A DNA stretch of 64,000 nt, from NCBI RefSeq assembly GCF_019278525.1, contig NZ_CP058986.1, positions 1 through 64,000 of the forward strand, in the 5' to 3' direction. Under the pieces are notes generated by a model. That model worked only from the letters and a program-made list of their open reading frames with translations, searched no databases and had not been told where the DNA came from. This stretch comes from Polaribacter sp. HaHaR_3_91. GTDB taxonomy: Bacteria > Bacteroidota > Bacteroidia > Flavobacteriales > Flavobacteriaceae. The position numbers and the translations under genes were made by a program. Numbering within the stretch: the stretch's first letter is position 1; the number at the start of each line of letters is the position of its first letter. Positions 1 to 9,588 of this stretch are shown in pieces.

Positions 1-938
1 AAGTATCTGGATATCTTTTAAGTATCAAATATTTGATATGACTCATTTTTTTGGCGATGTATTTTATACTATTTATAAAAACCCTTTACTTGCATCTATC
101 GGGTTAATATTATCAATAATATTATACTATTTAAACTTTAAACAACTATCTAATATTATATATTTAGATGGAGCCATAAAACAAAAAGAAGAAGAAGTAA
201 AAAACTGCAGATTTATCTATGATCGATAAACTAGGTGATGTTGCTCCTTTTATTAAAAATGATATTCGATTAATTTGGCGAAATAAAAGAACAAGAACAG
301 TATTTTTAATGTCTTTTTTATTTTTACTAATTGGCTTAGTATTCTTCACTGTAAAAACATACAAAGATTCAGAAATATGGCAATTATATGGTTGCATTTT
401 TTTAACGGGTGGTTTTGCCATGAATTACGGACAATTTGTACCAGCATGGGATAGTGAACATTATAGAATGTTGATGACTCAAAATTTTTCTTATCGAAAA
501 TTTTTAGATTCTAAATGGTTTTTAATGGTAGTTATGACCATTATTTTATTTGTCTTATCTACACCGTACATCTATTTTGGTTTTGACAAATACCTTTTAA
601 TTGTTGCAGGTTTTTTCTTTAACCTAGGTTTTACACCATTAGTAATGCTATACATGGGAGCGTTTAATAAAAAAAGAATAGATTTAAACGCTAGTGGTTT
701 TGGTAATACACAAGGCACAAGTGCAGCGCAATTTTTAGTTATGATTCCTGTTTTAATTTTACCAATGATAATTTACGCTATTGTTAATCACTTTTTCGGA
801 TTTAATACAGCGGTAATTGTTATTGCAGGTGTTGGTGTTATTTCATTTTTATCAAAAAACAGATTAATGAATTTGATAGAAGAAAAGTACCAGCAAAATA
901 AATACAAAACACTTCACGGTTTTAAGCAATCGGAATAG
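1..938 (+). pseudogene. DUF5687-type membrane protein (ABC-2-like permease), 5' end outside window, frameshifted
   Basis: The C-terminal half of a polytopic membrane protein that resembles DUF5687 proteins, probable permease partners of the ABC ATPase that follows. The first part is open from the window edge in frame 2 and ends in a stop at 227-229. The rest continues in frame 3, open from after a stop at 198-200 to 938. Removing one A from the A6 run at 199-204 joins the frames and gives a continuous family-like junction (VKTADLSMIDKLGDVAPFIKND). At least five hydrophobic segments follow. The ATG at 219 lies inside the conserved part, so it is unlikely to be a real start. It could be a true pseudogene, a sequencing error or frameshifting at the A-run. 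Family assignment is from memory. Confidence 0.65.
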
Positions 939-962
939 ATCAACCTTAAATTTAACATCAAA

Positions 963-1664
963 ATGATTACAATAGATACAATTACTAAAAAATACGGAAA
1001 AACAGAAGTTTTAAATGTAGCTTCAATAGAAATTCCTACCGGACAAAGTTTTGGTTTGGTTGGCAACAACGGAGCAGGAAAAACTACTTTGTTTAATATA
1101 CTTTTAGATTTAATTAGACCTACAACAGGGAGTATTACAAACCATAAAATTGTTGTAAACCAAAGTGAGGACTGGAAAAAATTTACAGGTTCTTTTATAG
1201 ATGAATCTTTTTTAATTGGTTATTTAACCGCAGAAGAATATTTCGATTTTATTGGAGATTTACGTGGTATGAACAAAGCAGATGTAAAATCTTTTCTAAC
1301 TCAGTTTGATGATTTCTTTAACGGAGAAATTATAGGAAAGAAAAAATACCTAAGAGATTTAAGTAAAGGAAATCAGAAAAAAGCTGGAATTGTTGCTGCA
1401 TTAATGGGAAATCCGAAAGTAGTAATTCTAGACGAACCTTTTGCTAATTTAGATCCAACTACACAAATAAGATTAAAAACGATTATTAAAAAATTAACCG
1501 AAAACAGAGATATTACTGTCTTAATTTCTAGCCACGATTTAACACATGTAACCGAAGTTTGTGAGCGTATAGTAGTTTTAGACAAGGGGAATGTGGTAAA
1601 AGACATAGAAACATCTACAGAAACTTTAGAGGAATTAGAAAGCTATTTTTCTGTAGAAGCTTAG
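963..1664 (+). CDS. ABC transporter ATP-binding protein
   Basis: A 233-residue ABC ATPase that would power the permease encoded just upstream. Visible motifs are Walker A (GNNGAGKTT, about residues 34-42), an ABC signature variant (LSKGNQKK, about 132-139), Walker B plus D-loop (VVILDEPFANLD, from about 153) and the switch histidine (SSHD, about 189). The gene begins 24 nt after the membrane gene and is surely co-transcribed with it. The substrate cannot be read from the sequence. Flavobacterial ATPases of this pair belong to the ABC-2 export type. If the partner is truly frameshifted, this ATPase may be orphaned. Confidence 0.9.
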   Translation: MITIDTITKKYGKTEVLNVASIEIPTGQSFGLVGNNGAGKTTLFNILLDLIRPTTGSITNHKIVVNQSEDWKKFTGSFIDESFLIGYLTAEEYFDFIGDLRGMNKADVKSFLTQFDDFFNGEIIGKKKYLRDLSKGNQKKAGIVAALMGNPKVVILDEPFANLDPTTQIRLKTIIKKLTENRDITVLISSHDLTHVTEVCERIVVLDKGNVVKDIETSTETLEELESYFSVEA

Positions 1665-1778
1665 TATTCTTATTTTATTACTATTTTTACGCATCAATTT
1701 ATACTATTATCCATAGATTTTAGTTTAAATAAGAGTTTCTTACTTTTAAAATTAGTTGTTTAATTAAGATATATCTGC

Positions 1779-4001
1779 GTGAAAACCACCAAAAAAATAG
1801 TTTTAGTAATTGCCGTATTTTCAGTTCTATACTCTTGTAGTACAAGAAAAGATACTGTAATAAGCAGAAACTGGCATACCTTAAATACCAAGTACAATGT
1901 ACTATTTAATGGTAAAGAAGCTTTTAACAAAGGAATTGAAGGCATTAATGAAGGCTATAAAGATGATTGGTTCACACAAATACCTATAGAACCAATTAAG
2001 TTTGAAGAAGATAAAATTAACATCCCAAACTTTAATACAGGTATGGGTGCTGGTTTTAATAATGATGGAAACGAAGAAGAAAAAGCGAGTACTCCTTTTG
2101 GAATTGCAGAAGAAAAAGCTGTAAAAGCAATCCAAAAACACGGAATGAACATTAAAGACGTAGAGCGCAACAGACAAATTGATGATGCGTATCTATTATT
2201 AGGAAAAGCCCGTTATTATGAACAACGTTTTATACCTGCCATAGAAGCATTTAATTATGTTATTGCTACGTATCCGGATGCTAATTTAATTGCTGAAACC
2301 AAAATTTGGAGAGCAAAAGCAAATATTAGAAATGATAATGAAGAGTTTGCTATTGAATCTCTAAAATTACTTCTTCAAGTAAAAGACACGCTAGAAGTAG
2401 ATTTACCAGAAATAACTAGAGAACAAGGGTATACCGCTTTAGCAATGGCCTATATAAAATCTGACAGTATAGATAACGCTAAAAAGTATCTAAATAAAGC
2501 TACAGAAACACTAAATAATAGAAACCAAGGTGCTAGAAATCTGTTTGTTTTAGGTCAGATTTATAGTTCAGAAAATAAAAAAGACTCTGCTTCATTAGCA
2601 TTTCAGAGAATTATCGATTTTAGAAAAGCGCCCTACAAATACAAAATGCACGCGCATATAGAGTTGGCCAAAAATTCTACAAGTGACTCTACTTCCACTG
2701 CTATTTTAGAAAAAATTCAAGACCTAATTGAAGAAAGAGAAAACAGACCTTATTTAGATGAATTGTATTATCAGGCTGGTTATTTACACGAGCAAAACGA
2801 TAGTTTAAGTTTAGCTGTAGACTATTATAATAAATCTCTTAGAGCAGAATCTGACAATGTAAAACAGAAAACATTTACCTACGAAAAACTAGGAAACATC
2901 AATTATAAAAATTCAGAATACATCGTAGCAAGTTCTTATTATGATAGTATTATAAACATTGCAGCAGATACTTTAAACCTAAGATTTAGACGTATTAAAA
3001 GAAAGCACAAAAACTTAGCTTCTTTAATTAATTTTGAAAACACTGTTGCTAAAAATGATAGTATTTTAAGCATTGTAGCACTTTCTAAACCAGAGCAAGA
3101 AGCGTTTTTTCAAAAATACATAGACGATTTAAAAAAGAAAGATGAAGAAGCAGCTCAGTTAAAGCTAAATCAGCAAGCCTTTGGAGATACATTTGGCGGA
3201 AATCAATTAAAATCTAATAATAAAGGAAAATGGTATTTCTACAATTCTCAATCGATAAGTTTTGGTAAAACAGAATTTGCAAAAATTTGGGGTAATAGAG
3301 CTTTAGAAGATAATTGGAGATGGTCGGGCAGAACAGCTACTAACAACACAGACAAAGACTCTTTGGTAATAAATACAAAAAATTTACGTTACGATTTAGC
3401 AAGTTACTTAGAAACGATTCCGTCAGAAAAAGAAAAAATAGACTCTTTAAAGATTAACAGAAATGTAGCTTTATACGAATTAGGTGTTATTTATAAAGAG
3501 CAATTTAAAGACACTAAACTAGCCTTAGATAGATTAGAAAGAGTAAACAGTCTAAACCCTAGCAAAGAATTAGTTTTACCAATTAACTGGCATTTATATC
3601 AAATTTATAATGAGTTAGGTAGTGCAATAAAAACAAATCAACATAAAAACATTATTCTAACAGACTACCCTTCCACTAAGTTTGCACAAATAATAAGAAA
3701 TCCTAATAAACCTCTTGAAGAAGCTGTTTCTATAAATGAAATAGAAGAGACTTATAAAGAAATCTATTATTTATATAAAGAAGATAAGTTTGAAGAAACC
3801 GAAGCCAAAATAAACGAAATACTTCCAACATTACAAGACTCAAAATTATTGCCAAAATTCGAGCTATTAAAAGCTTACGCTATAGGAAAATACCAAGATA
3901 TAGAAACTTATAAAATTGCAATGGACTTTGTAGCTGTTAGCTACGGAAATACAGAAGAAGGAAAGAAAGCAAAAGAAATAGTAAAACAATTAAGTAAGTA
4001 A
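1779..4001 (+). CDS. sprE: Type IX secretion / gliding lipoprotein SprE (PorW), TPR-rich
   Basis: A 740-residue periplasmic lipoprotein. The N-terminus is a lipoprotein signal with lipobox LYSC (Cys at about 20), followed by the conserved segment around SRNWHTLNTKYNVLFNG that marks the SprE/PorW family. Tetratricopeptide-like helical repeats fill most of the rest. In Bacteroidota, SprE/PorW is an accessory component of the type IX secretion system, which exports proteins such as the sorted M1 peptidase at 42058. The start is GTG, the only initiator just before the signal peptide. It lies 1 nt upstream of the bactofilin gene. The length is somewhat below that I recall for gliding-species homologues. 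Confidence 0.85.
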   Translation: MKTTKKIVLVIAVFSVLYSCSTRKDTVISRNWHTLNTKYNVLFNGKEAFNKGIEGINEGYKDDWFTQIPIEPIKFEEDKINIPNFNTGMGAGFNNDGNEEEKASTPFGIAEEKAVKAIQKHGMNIKDVERNRQIDDAYLLLGKARYYEQRFIPAIEAFNYVIATYPDANLIAETKIWRAKANIRNDNEEFAIESLKLLLQVKDTLEVDLPEITREQGYTALAMAYIKSDSIDNAKKYLNKATETLNNRNQGARNLFVLGQIYSSENKKDSASLAFQRIIDFRKAPYKYKMHAHIELAKNSTSDSTSTAILEKIQDLIEERENRPYLDELYYQAGYLHEQNDSLSLAVDYYNKSLRAESDNVKQKTFTYEKLGNINYKNSEYIVASSYYDSIINIAADTLNLRFRRIKRKHKNLASLINFENTVAKNDSILSIVALSKPEQEAFFQKYIDDLKKKDEEAAQLKLNQQAFGDTFGGNQLKSNNKGKWYFYNSQSISFGKTEFAKIWGNRALEDNWRWSGRTATNNTDKDSLVINTKNLRYDLASYLETIPSEKEKIDSLKINRNVALYELGVIYKEQFKDTKLALDRLERVNSLNPSKELVLPINWHLYQIYNELGSAIKTNQHKNIILTDYPSTKFAQIIRNPNKPLEEAVSINEIEETYKEIYYLYKEDKFEETEAKINEILPTLQDSKLLPKFELLKAYAIGKYQDIETYKIAMDFVAVSYGNTEEGKKAKEIVKQLSK

Positions 4002-4002
4002 T

Positions 4003-4416
4003 ATGTTTAGTAATAAAAGTAAAAAACCACAAAATAAAAAAGTTATGGAAAGAAATGTTCTTGCTAAAAACACAAAAATTGTTGGCGACATAAAATCTGA
4101 TGGTGATTTTAGAATTGATGGAACATTAGAGGGAACATTAGTGACAAAAGGACGAGTTATTATAGGTGCCGATGGTTTTGTAAAAGGAAAGGTAGAGTGT
4201 ACCAATGCGGATATAGAAGGTAAATATTCTGGAAACCTTTTGGTATTAAATACACTAACCATAAAAACGAAAGCAAATATTTCTGGAGAGGTAATAATCG
4301 GAAAACTATCTGTAGAGCCAGGTGCTACATTTAACGCAACCTGTACTATGAAAGGAGCCGTAAAAGAATTAAATTCTAGTAATGACAAAAAAAACAGATC
4401 AGAAAAAACCGCTTAA
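4003..4416 (+). CDS. Bactofilin family protein (polymer-forming cytoskeletal protein)
   Basis: A 137-residue bactofilin. A short charged N-tail leads into a central region of repeated beta-strand turns (GDIKSDGDFRIDGTLEG, then VEGKYSG-type repeats), the right-handed beta-helix typical of DUF583/bactofilins, and ends in a basic tail. Bactofilins self-assemble into nucleotide-free filaments at the membrane and scaffold morphology or envelope machines. It starts 1 nt after sprE and overlaps the next gene by 35 nt, so sprE, bactofilin and the ATP synthase accessory genes form one tightly packed run. This order is common in Flavobacteria, as far as I recall. Confidence 0.9.
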   Translation: MFSNKSKKPQNKKVMERNVLAKNTKIVGDIKSDGDFRIDGTLEGTLVTKGRVIIGADGFVKGKVECTNADIEGKYSGNLLVLNTLTIKTKANISGEVIIGKLSVEPGATFNATCTMKGAVKELNSSNDKKNRSEKTA

Positions 4417-4600
4417 TAAAGCAATAAGACTCTCTGGTGCGGGTTTACAAATGGGCTTAACTATTTATTTAGGCTCATTATTAGGGAAATGGTTAGACCT
4501 AAAATTTAACACTGCTTTCTTAACAGAAGCTATTACATTATTCGCCATCTTTGTAGCCACCTATTCTTTGATAAAACAAGCCAATAAAATTAATGATTAG
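4382..4600 (+). CDS. AtpZ/AtpI-type F0F1 ATP synthase accessory membrane protein
   Basis: A 72-residue protein with a basic N-tail and two predicted transmembrane helices (about residues 20-38 and 45-63). The motif GLTIYLGSLLGKWLD is typical of AtpZ/AtpI-like (F0F1-ATPase subunit, putative) proteins, which help assemble the c-ring or admit Mg2+. The ATG at 4382 lies inside the bactofilin reading frame (35-nt overlap). The next gene overlaps its stop by 8 nt, suggesting translational coupling. Position directly upstream of atpB supports the call. Confidence 0.8.
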   Translation: MTKKTDQKKPLNKAIRLSGAGLQMGLTIYLGSLLGKWLDLKFNTAFLTEAITLFAIFVATYSLIKQANKIND

Positions 4601-4982
4601 AATTGTTATTACGTATTGCATTGCCTTAGTTTTACTTTTTGCTATCAGTTATGGTATTCATAGTTTTTTGATAGAAAAAAACCAGGTAATATTACATTTT
4701 AAACTAGTAGAAATATACGAATTTAACGTTGGTTTCTCTGTATTGGTTTGTACTAATTTTGTTGCATTCTCTTTTGTTGATAAATTCAAAAAAAAATTAA
4801 GTTATATATATCTTGCCGCTATTCTTATTAAACTAATACTGTTTAAATTAGCCTTCTACGACACCCTATTTCTAAAGGAAACACTCACGGTTTCAGAAAA
4901 ATTATCGTTGCTAATTCCAACCCTTATTTTTTTATCAACAGATGCATTTTTTGTAGCTAAAATACTGAACAAAAAACAATAA
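4593..4982 (+). CDS. Small integral membrane protein in the atpI position
   Basis: A 129-residue protein that is nearly all hydrophobic, with four likely transmembrane helices (about 5-20, 45-62, 70-88, 97-118). This matches the size and topology of AtpI (ATP synthase protein I), although I see no diagnostic motif. Its start overlaps the preceding AtpZ-like gene and it ends 81 nt before atpB. The role is inferred from position: assembly factor of the F0 sector. Sequence similarity within this family is weak, so the exact name stays open. Confidence 0.6.
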   Translation: MIRIVITYCIALVLLFAISYGIHSFLIEKNQVILHFKLVEIYEFNVGFSVLVCTNFVAFSFVDKFKKKLSYIYLAAILIKLILFKLAFYDTLFLKETLTVSEKLSLLIPTLIFLSTDAFFVAKILNKKQ

Positions 4983-5027
4983 AATAAAATAGCTAAAAAA
5001 AAGAGTGTAAGTATTTGAATAATTACA

Positions 5028-5035
5028 TACCTTTG
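5028..5035 (+). promoter_or_regulatory. Putative -7 box of the atpB promoter
   Basis: TACCTTTG matches the Bacteroidota -7 consensus TAnnTTTG. A TTTG lies at 5014-5017, closer than the usual -33 spacing. The box is 29 nt upstream of the atpB ATG, so atpB onward may have its own promoter as well as read-through from the atpI-like genes. Confidence 0.5.
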
Positions 5036-5063
5036 CCGCAAATTTAGAAAGCGTATTTTAAAA

Positions 5064-6197
5064 ATGGGTGTTGCACAAAAAACAATCAAATTTCTTACAA
5101 TAGCTGTAATAGCTCTTATTACAACTACAAGTTTCGCATTTGAATCAGGTAAAAAGACCGACGACCAAAACGACGGAGGACAAGTAAATACCAAAGAAGA
5201 GGTAAAAGCTTATATAGAGCATCACCTTAAAGATTCTCACGATTTCGCATTTTACTCTTACACAAATGATGCAAATGAAAGAAAACATGTAGGTTTTCCG
5301 CTTCCTGTTATTGTTTGGACTACAGAAGGTTTAGTTACTTTTATGTCATCAGCATTTCATCATAATGACGATGGACATGTAATTGTAGAAAAAAACGGCT
5401 TAAAATTCGCAAAAATACACAGTAAAATTTACGAGCTAGAAAACGGAGCTGCAACAGTTTCTTTTGACGATGCTCATCATGCTACAAACGCTAGCAGAGT
5501 TTTAGACTTTTCTATCACTAAATCTGTTGTAGGTATTTTATTTGCAGGATTTTTAATGTTCTTAGGATTCTCTAGATTAGCAAAACAATATAAATCAAGA
5601 CAAATACCAAAAGGATTTAGTCGTGTTTTAGAGCCTTTAGTTTTATACGTTAGAGACGAAATTGCAAGACCAAACATTGGTGAGAAAAAATATAAAAAAT
5701 TTACAGGCTTTTTATTAACCGTATTTTTCTTTATCTGGATCTTAAACTTATTAGGTTTAACTCCATTTGGATTTAACGTTACGGGTCAAATTGCAGTAAC
5801 ATTAGCATTGGCATTATTTACAATGGTAATCTATTTAGTAAATGGTACCAAAGATTTTTGGATGCACACATTATGGATGCCAGGTGTACCTTATATTTTA
5901 AGACCTATATTAGCCGTTATAGAATTAGCTGGTTTTATTTTAATTAAACCGTTTTCTTTACTTGTACGTTTATTCGCAAACATAACTGCGGGTCACTTTA
6001 TTGTAATGAGTTTAATTGCATTAATGGTAACAATGAAAGAAGCATTCGGACCTGTAGCATCTACAGGAATGTCTTTAGCATTGGCTTTATTTATAATGGT
6101 TATTGAATTATTGGTAGCCTTTTTACAAGCATATATTTTTACAATGTTATCATCATTATTTATTGGAATGGCTGTTGAAGAACATGACCATCACTAA
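5064..6197 (+). CDS. atpB: F0F1 ATP synthase subunit a
   Basis: A 377-residue subunit a, the stator side of the proton channel in the inner membrane. It has the long N-terminal extension seen in Bacteroidota: a signal-like hydrophobic segment (about 8-28) and a polar, His-rich domain to about residue 150, then the standard membrane helices. The essential arginine lies in LLVRLFANITAGH (about residue 305). The C-terminus is His-rich (EEHDHH). It opens the atpB-E-F-H-A-G run and is 74 nt from atpE. Confidence 0.95.
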   Translation: MGVAQKTIKFLTIAVIALITTTSFAFESGKKTDDQNDGGQVNTKEEVKAYIEHHLKDSHDFAFYSYTNDANERKHVGFPLPVIVWTTEGLVTFMSSAFHHNDDGHVIVEKNGLKFAKIHSKIYELENGAATVSFDDAHHATNASRVLDFSITKSVVGILFAGFLMFLGFSRLAKQYKSRQIPKGFSRVLEPLVLYVRDEIARPNIGEKKYKKFTGFLLTVFFFIWILNLLGLTPFGFNVTGQIAVTLALALFTMVIYLVNGTKDFWMHTLWMPGVPYILRPILAVIELAGFILIKPFSLLVRLFANITAGHFIVMSLIALMVTMKEAFGPVASTGMSLALALFIMVIELLVAFLQAYIFTMLSSLFIGMAVEEHDHH

Positions 6198-6259
6198 AAC
6201 CTTGGTGCAAACCAAGTATCAAAAGAGAGTATTAGAATTTGTTTAATTAATATATTTAA

Positions 6260-6460
<201 letters not shown>

Positions 6461-6478
6461 TTTTCTCAAAAAAAAACG

Positions 6479-6520
6479 AAAACACATTTCTGTAACGGTT
6501 GGTTACAGAAAGTGTTTTTA
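6479..6520 (+). terminator. Strong hairpin with T-run between atpE and atpF (attenuator candidate)
   Basis: The left arm at 6479-6496 pairs with the right arm at 6502-6518 around a 5-nt loop (ggttg), with a single bulged A at 6486. A short T-tract follows. The shape is that of an intrinsic terminator or mRNA-stabilising stem, set 18 nt after the atpE stop and 37 nt before atpF. Because the genes on both sides must be expressed, partial termination or 3'-end protection of the atpE message is more likely than full termination. Confidence 0.7.
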
Positions 6521-6554
6521 AATTAAACAAAGAACAATATAATTAGTAAATAGA

Positions 6555-7055
6555 ATGGAAACTTTATTAAACGACTTTTCACCAGGCTTATTTGCAATGC
6601 AAGTAGTAATCTTAATTATCTTATTAATTTTGATGAAAAAATTTGCTTGGAAGCCAATTCTAAACTCTTTAGAAGAAAGAGAAACAGGTATAGAAGATGC
6701 ATTAGAAGCTGCAGAAAATGCACGTAAAGAAATGCAAAACCTACAAGCTGATAACGAAAAATTAGTAAAAGAAGCTAGAGCAGAAAGAGAAGCAATGATG
6801 AAAGAAGCTAGAGATATTAGAGATAATATGATAGCAGAAGCTAAAGAAGATGCAAAAGAAGTTACTACTAGTTTAATTGAAAAAGCACAAGCTTCAATTC
6901 AACAAGAAAAGCAAGCAGCTTTAGCAGAAATAAAGAAAAACGTTGCCGAATTATCTATTGGTATCGCAGAATCAGTAATTAAGAAAGAATTATCTAATAA
7001 AAAAGATCAGCTAGAATTAGTTGAAGGACTTTTAAAAGATGTTACTTTAAACTAA
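6555..7055 (+). CDS. atpF: F0F1 ATP synthase subunit b
   Basis: A 166-residue peripheral-stalk subunit. One N-terminal transmembrane helix (about 10-30) is followed by KFAWKPI, the usual hinge motif, and then a long charged coiled coil (about 40-150) rich in Glu, Lys and Ala. It dimerises and links subunit a to the F1 head through delta. The length is normal. It is followed after 7 nt by atpH. Confidence 0.95.
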   Translation: METLLNDFSPGLFAMQVVILIILLILMKKFAWKPILNSLEERETGIEDALEAAENARKEMQNLQADNEKLVKEARAEREAMMKEARDIRDNMIAEAKEDAKEVTTSLIEKAQASIQQEKQAALAEIKKNVAELSIGIAESVIKKELSNKKDQLELVEGLLKDVTLN

Positions 7056-7062
7056 TTTAAGC

Positions 7063-7620
7063 ATGAAAAACGCAAGAGCAGCAATACGTTATGCAAAAGC
7101 AATTTTAAATCTTGCTAAAGATTCAAAAGAAGAAACTGCCGTAAATGACGATATGTTATTTATTGTTAGTACAATTTCTGAAAATGAAACTTTTGAAGTA
7201 ATGCTAAAAAGCCCTATTGTTAAACCATCTGAAAAAACAAAAGTTTTAAAAGCTTTGTTTGAAGGTAAAGTAAACAATATTACACTTGGCTTATTTCATT
7301 TATTACAAGATAATAAAAGAATTTCCATGCTTCTTAGTATTGCAAAGCAATATGCTATTATTTATGATTTTGATAAGAATATAAAAGTAGCAAAGGTAAC
7401 TACAGCAGTTCCTTTAACAGAAGAAATAGAAAAGAAAGTTTTAGCTAAAATTGTAGCCATAACAGGAGACAAAGCTAATATAGAGAACGTAGTTAATCCG
7501 GCTATTTTAGGAGGATTTATTTTACGTGTGGGAGATGTGCAGTATGATGCAAGTATCTCTAATTATTTATACGAATTGAAAAAGGAATTTGACAACAGTC
7601 ATTTTATTCCAAAAATTTAA
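7063..7620 (+). CDS. atpH: F0F1 ATP synthase subunit delta
   Basis: A 185-residue soluble stalk subunit. It begins with the typical RYAKAIL segment and ends with the conserved C-terminal part around VVNPAILGGFILRVGD. It joins the b dimer to the top of the alpha3beta3 hexamer. It lies 7 nt downstream of atpF and 21 nt upstream of atpA, with normal length for the family. Confidence 0.95.
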   Translation: MKNARAAIRYAKAILNLAKDSKEETAVNDDMLFIVSTISENETFEVMLKSPIVKPSEKTKVLKALFEGKVNNITLGLFHLLQDNKRISMLLSIAKQYAIIYDFDKNIKVAKVTTAVPLTEEIEKKVLAKIVAITGDKANIENVVNPAILGGFILRVGDVQYDASISNYLYELKKEFDNSHFIPKI

Positions 7621-7641
7621 TTATACATCAAATTATAAAAG

Positions 7642-9219
7642 ATGGCAAGTATCAAACCAGCTGAAGTATCAGCAATTTTAAAGCAACAGTTAACAAATTT
7701 TGAAGCAAAAGCTACTTTAAACGAAGTAGGTACTGTTTTACAAGTAGGAGATGGAATTGCTCGTGTTTACGGTCTTTCTAACGTTCAATATGGTGAATTA
7801 GTAGAATTCGATAATGGATTAGAAGGTATTGTATTAAACTTAGAAGAAGACAATGTAGGTGTTGTTTTATTAGGAGCATCAACTTCTATTAGAGAAGGAT
7901 CTAACGTTAAACGTACAGAACGTATTGCCTCTTTACAAGCAGGTGAAGGCGTTGTTGGACGTGTTGTAGATACTTTAGGTAACCCTATTGATGGTAAAGG
8001 ACCTATTACAGGTAAAACTTATCAAATGCCTTTAGAGCGTAGAGCTCCTGGAGTTATTTATAGAGAGCCAGTAACTGAGCCATTACAAACTGGTATTAAA
8101 TCTATTGATGCAATGATTCCTGTTGGACGTGGACAACGTGAGTTAATCATTGGAGATAGACAAACTGGTAAATCTACCGTTGCTATTGATACTATTTTAA
8201 ATCAAAAAGAATTTTACGATGCTGGTGAGCCAGTATATTGTATATATGTAGCTATTGGTCAAAAAGCTTCTACTGTTGCAGCAATTGCAAACATGTTAGA
8301 AGAAAAAGGCGCAATGGCTTATACTACAATCGTAGCAGCAAATGCATCAGATCCTGCTGCAATGCAAGTATATGCACCATTTGCTGGAGCTGCAATTGGA
8401 GAATTTTTTAGAGATACAGGTAGACCAGCTTTAATTGTTTTTGATGATTTATCTAAACAAGCGGTTGCATACCGTGAGATTTCTTTATTATTAAGAAGAC
8501 CTCCAGGACGTGAGGCATATCCTGGTGATGTATTTTACTTACACTCTAGATTATTAGAACGTGCTGCAAAATTAATCAATGATGATAAAATTGCTAGTGA
8601 AATGAACGATTTACCAAATTCTTTAAAAGGAATTGTAAAAGGTGGAGGTTCTTTAACTGCATTACCAATTATTGAAACTCAAGCAGGAGACGTTTCAGCA
8701 TATATTCCAACAAACGTAATTTCGATTACAGATGGACAAATTTTCTTAGATGGAGATTTATTTAACTCTGGTGTTCGTCCAGCAATTAACGTAGGTATTT
8801 CTGTATCTCGTGTTGGTGGTAACGCACAGATTAAAGCAATGAAAAAAGTATCTGGTACTTTAAAACTAGATCAAGCTCAATACCGTGAATTAGAAGCGTT
8901 TGCAAAGTTTGGTTCTGATTTAGATGCAGCTACAATGAGTGTAATTTCTAAAGGACAACGTAATGTTGAAATTTTAAAGCAAGCTCAAAATGATCCTTTC
9001 TCTGTAGAAGATCAAGTTGCAATTATCTATGCAGGTTCTAAGAACTTATTAAAAGATGTTCCTGTAGACCAAGTTAAGAAATTCGAGAAAGATTATATCG
9101 ATTACTTAAACTCAAAACATAGAGATACTTTAGATACCTTGAAGTCTGGTAAATTAACACCAGAAACAATTGCTGTTTTAGAAGCAGCAGCTAAAGAAAT
9201 TTCTACTCATTTTGAATAA
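7642..9219 (+). CDS. atpA: F0F1 ATP synthase subunit alpha
   Basis: A 525-residue non-catalytic nucleotide-binding subunit of F1. The P-loop GDRQTGKST sits at about 171-179, and the conserved [16 protein letters not shown] and [28 protein letters not shown] stretches are present (given here only in part as landmarks: [10 protein letters not shown]). The length is normal. In most Flavobacteria atpG follows directly. Here a 398-nt interval with a four-helix-bundle gene and short repeats separates them. Confidence 0.97.
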   Translation: MASIKPAEVSAILKQQLTNFEAKATLNEVGTVLQVGDGIARVYGLSNVQYGELVEFDNGLEGIVLNLEEDNVGVVLLGASTSIREGSNVKRTERIASLQAGEGVVGRVVDTLGNPIDGKGPITGKTYQMPLERRAPGVIYREPVTEPLQTGIKSIDAMIPVGRGQRELIIGDRQTGKSTVAIDTILNQKEFYDAGEPVYCIYVAIGQKASTVAAIANMLEEKGAMAYTTIVAANASDPAAMQVYAPFAGAAIGEFFRDTGRPALIVFDDLSKQAVAYREISLLLRRPPGREAYPGDVFYLHSRLLERAAKLINDDKIASEMNDLPNSLKGIVKGGGSLTALPIIETQAGDVSAYIPTNVISITDGQIFLDGDLFNSGVRPAINVGISVSRVGGNAQIKAMKKVSGTLKLDQAQYRELEAFAKFGSDLDAATMSVISKGQRNVEILKQAQNDPFSVEDQVAIIYAGSKNLLKDVPVDQVKKFEKDYIDYLNSKHRDTLDTLKSGKLTPETIAVLEAAAKEISTHFE

Positions 9220-9224
9220 AGACT

Positions 9225-9255
9225 AGTTAAGAGTTTAGAGCGATGAATTATGAGT
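9225..9255 (+). repeat. Left repeat cluster of four-helix-bundle cassette 1
   Basis: Degenerate copies of a 10-mer follow the atpA stop: AGTTAAGAGT (9225-9234), a weaker AGTTTAGAGC (9232-9241) and AATTATGAGT (9246-9255). They are inverted relative to the three exact ACTCATAACT copies downstream of the gene (reverse complement AGTTATGAGT). The start codon of the enclosed gene (9250-9252) lies inside the last copy. Confidence 0.65.
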
Positions 9256-9588
9256 AAGTTAACTGAAAGCCCTATAAGAATTAAAAGCTTTCAGTTTGCT
9301 TGCGAAATAGTTAAATATTGTGATACTCTTAAAGAAAATAAAGATTTTGAATTAGCATCTCAATTAATAAGAAGCGGAACAAGTATTGGAGCCAATACAA
9401 GAGAAGCACAAAGAGGAGTTAGTAAAAAAGATTTTAAATACAAATTTGGTATTGCTTTAAAAGAAGCTGATGAAACCAAATATTGGTTAGAAATTTTAGA
9501 ATCAACAGGTAGAAAAGTACCAGCTGAATTGAATAATAAGTGTGAAGAGTTAATACGTATTTTGGTAGCAATTATCAAAAACTCATAA
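9250..9588 (+). CDS. Four-helix bundle protein (S23 / 23S rRNA intervening-sequence family)
   Basis: A 112-residue, all-helical protein of the TIGR02436/S23 type. It shows the family pattern of a helix with FACEIVKYCDTL, then QLIRSGTSIGANTREAQRG, then KEADETKYWLEIL. These proteins were first noticed in 23S rRNA intervening sequences. They occur in many copies in Bacteroidota, and their function is unknown. They form homopentamers in known structures of relatives, as far as I recall. Here it sits between atpA and atpG, bracketed by inverted families of short repeats that contain both its start and stop codons (9250 and 9586-9588). A second paralogue lies at 52249. Confidence 0.85.
   Translation: MSKLTESPIRIKSFQFACEIVKYCDTLKENKDFELASQLIRSGTSIGANTREAQRGVSKKDFKYKFGIALKEADETKYWLEILESTGRKVPAELNNKCEELIRILVAIIKNS

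Noticed and set aside
164..421. Minus-strand ORF inside the DUF5687 gene
   Set aside because: It is a shadow of the plus-strand membrane protein, with Ser/Ile/Phe-rich composition typical of antisense reading.
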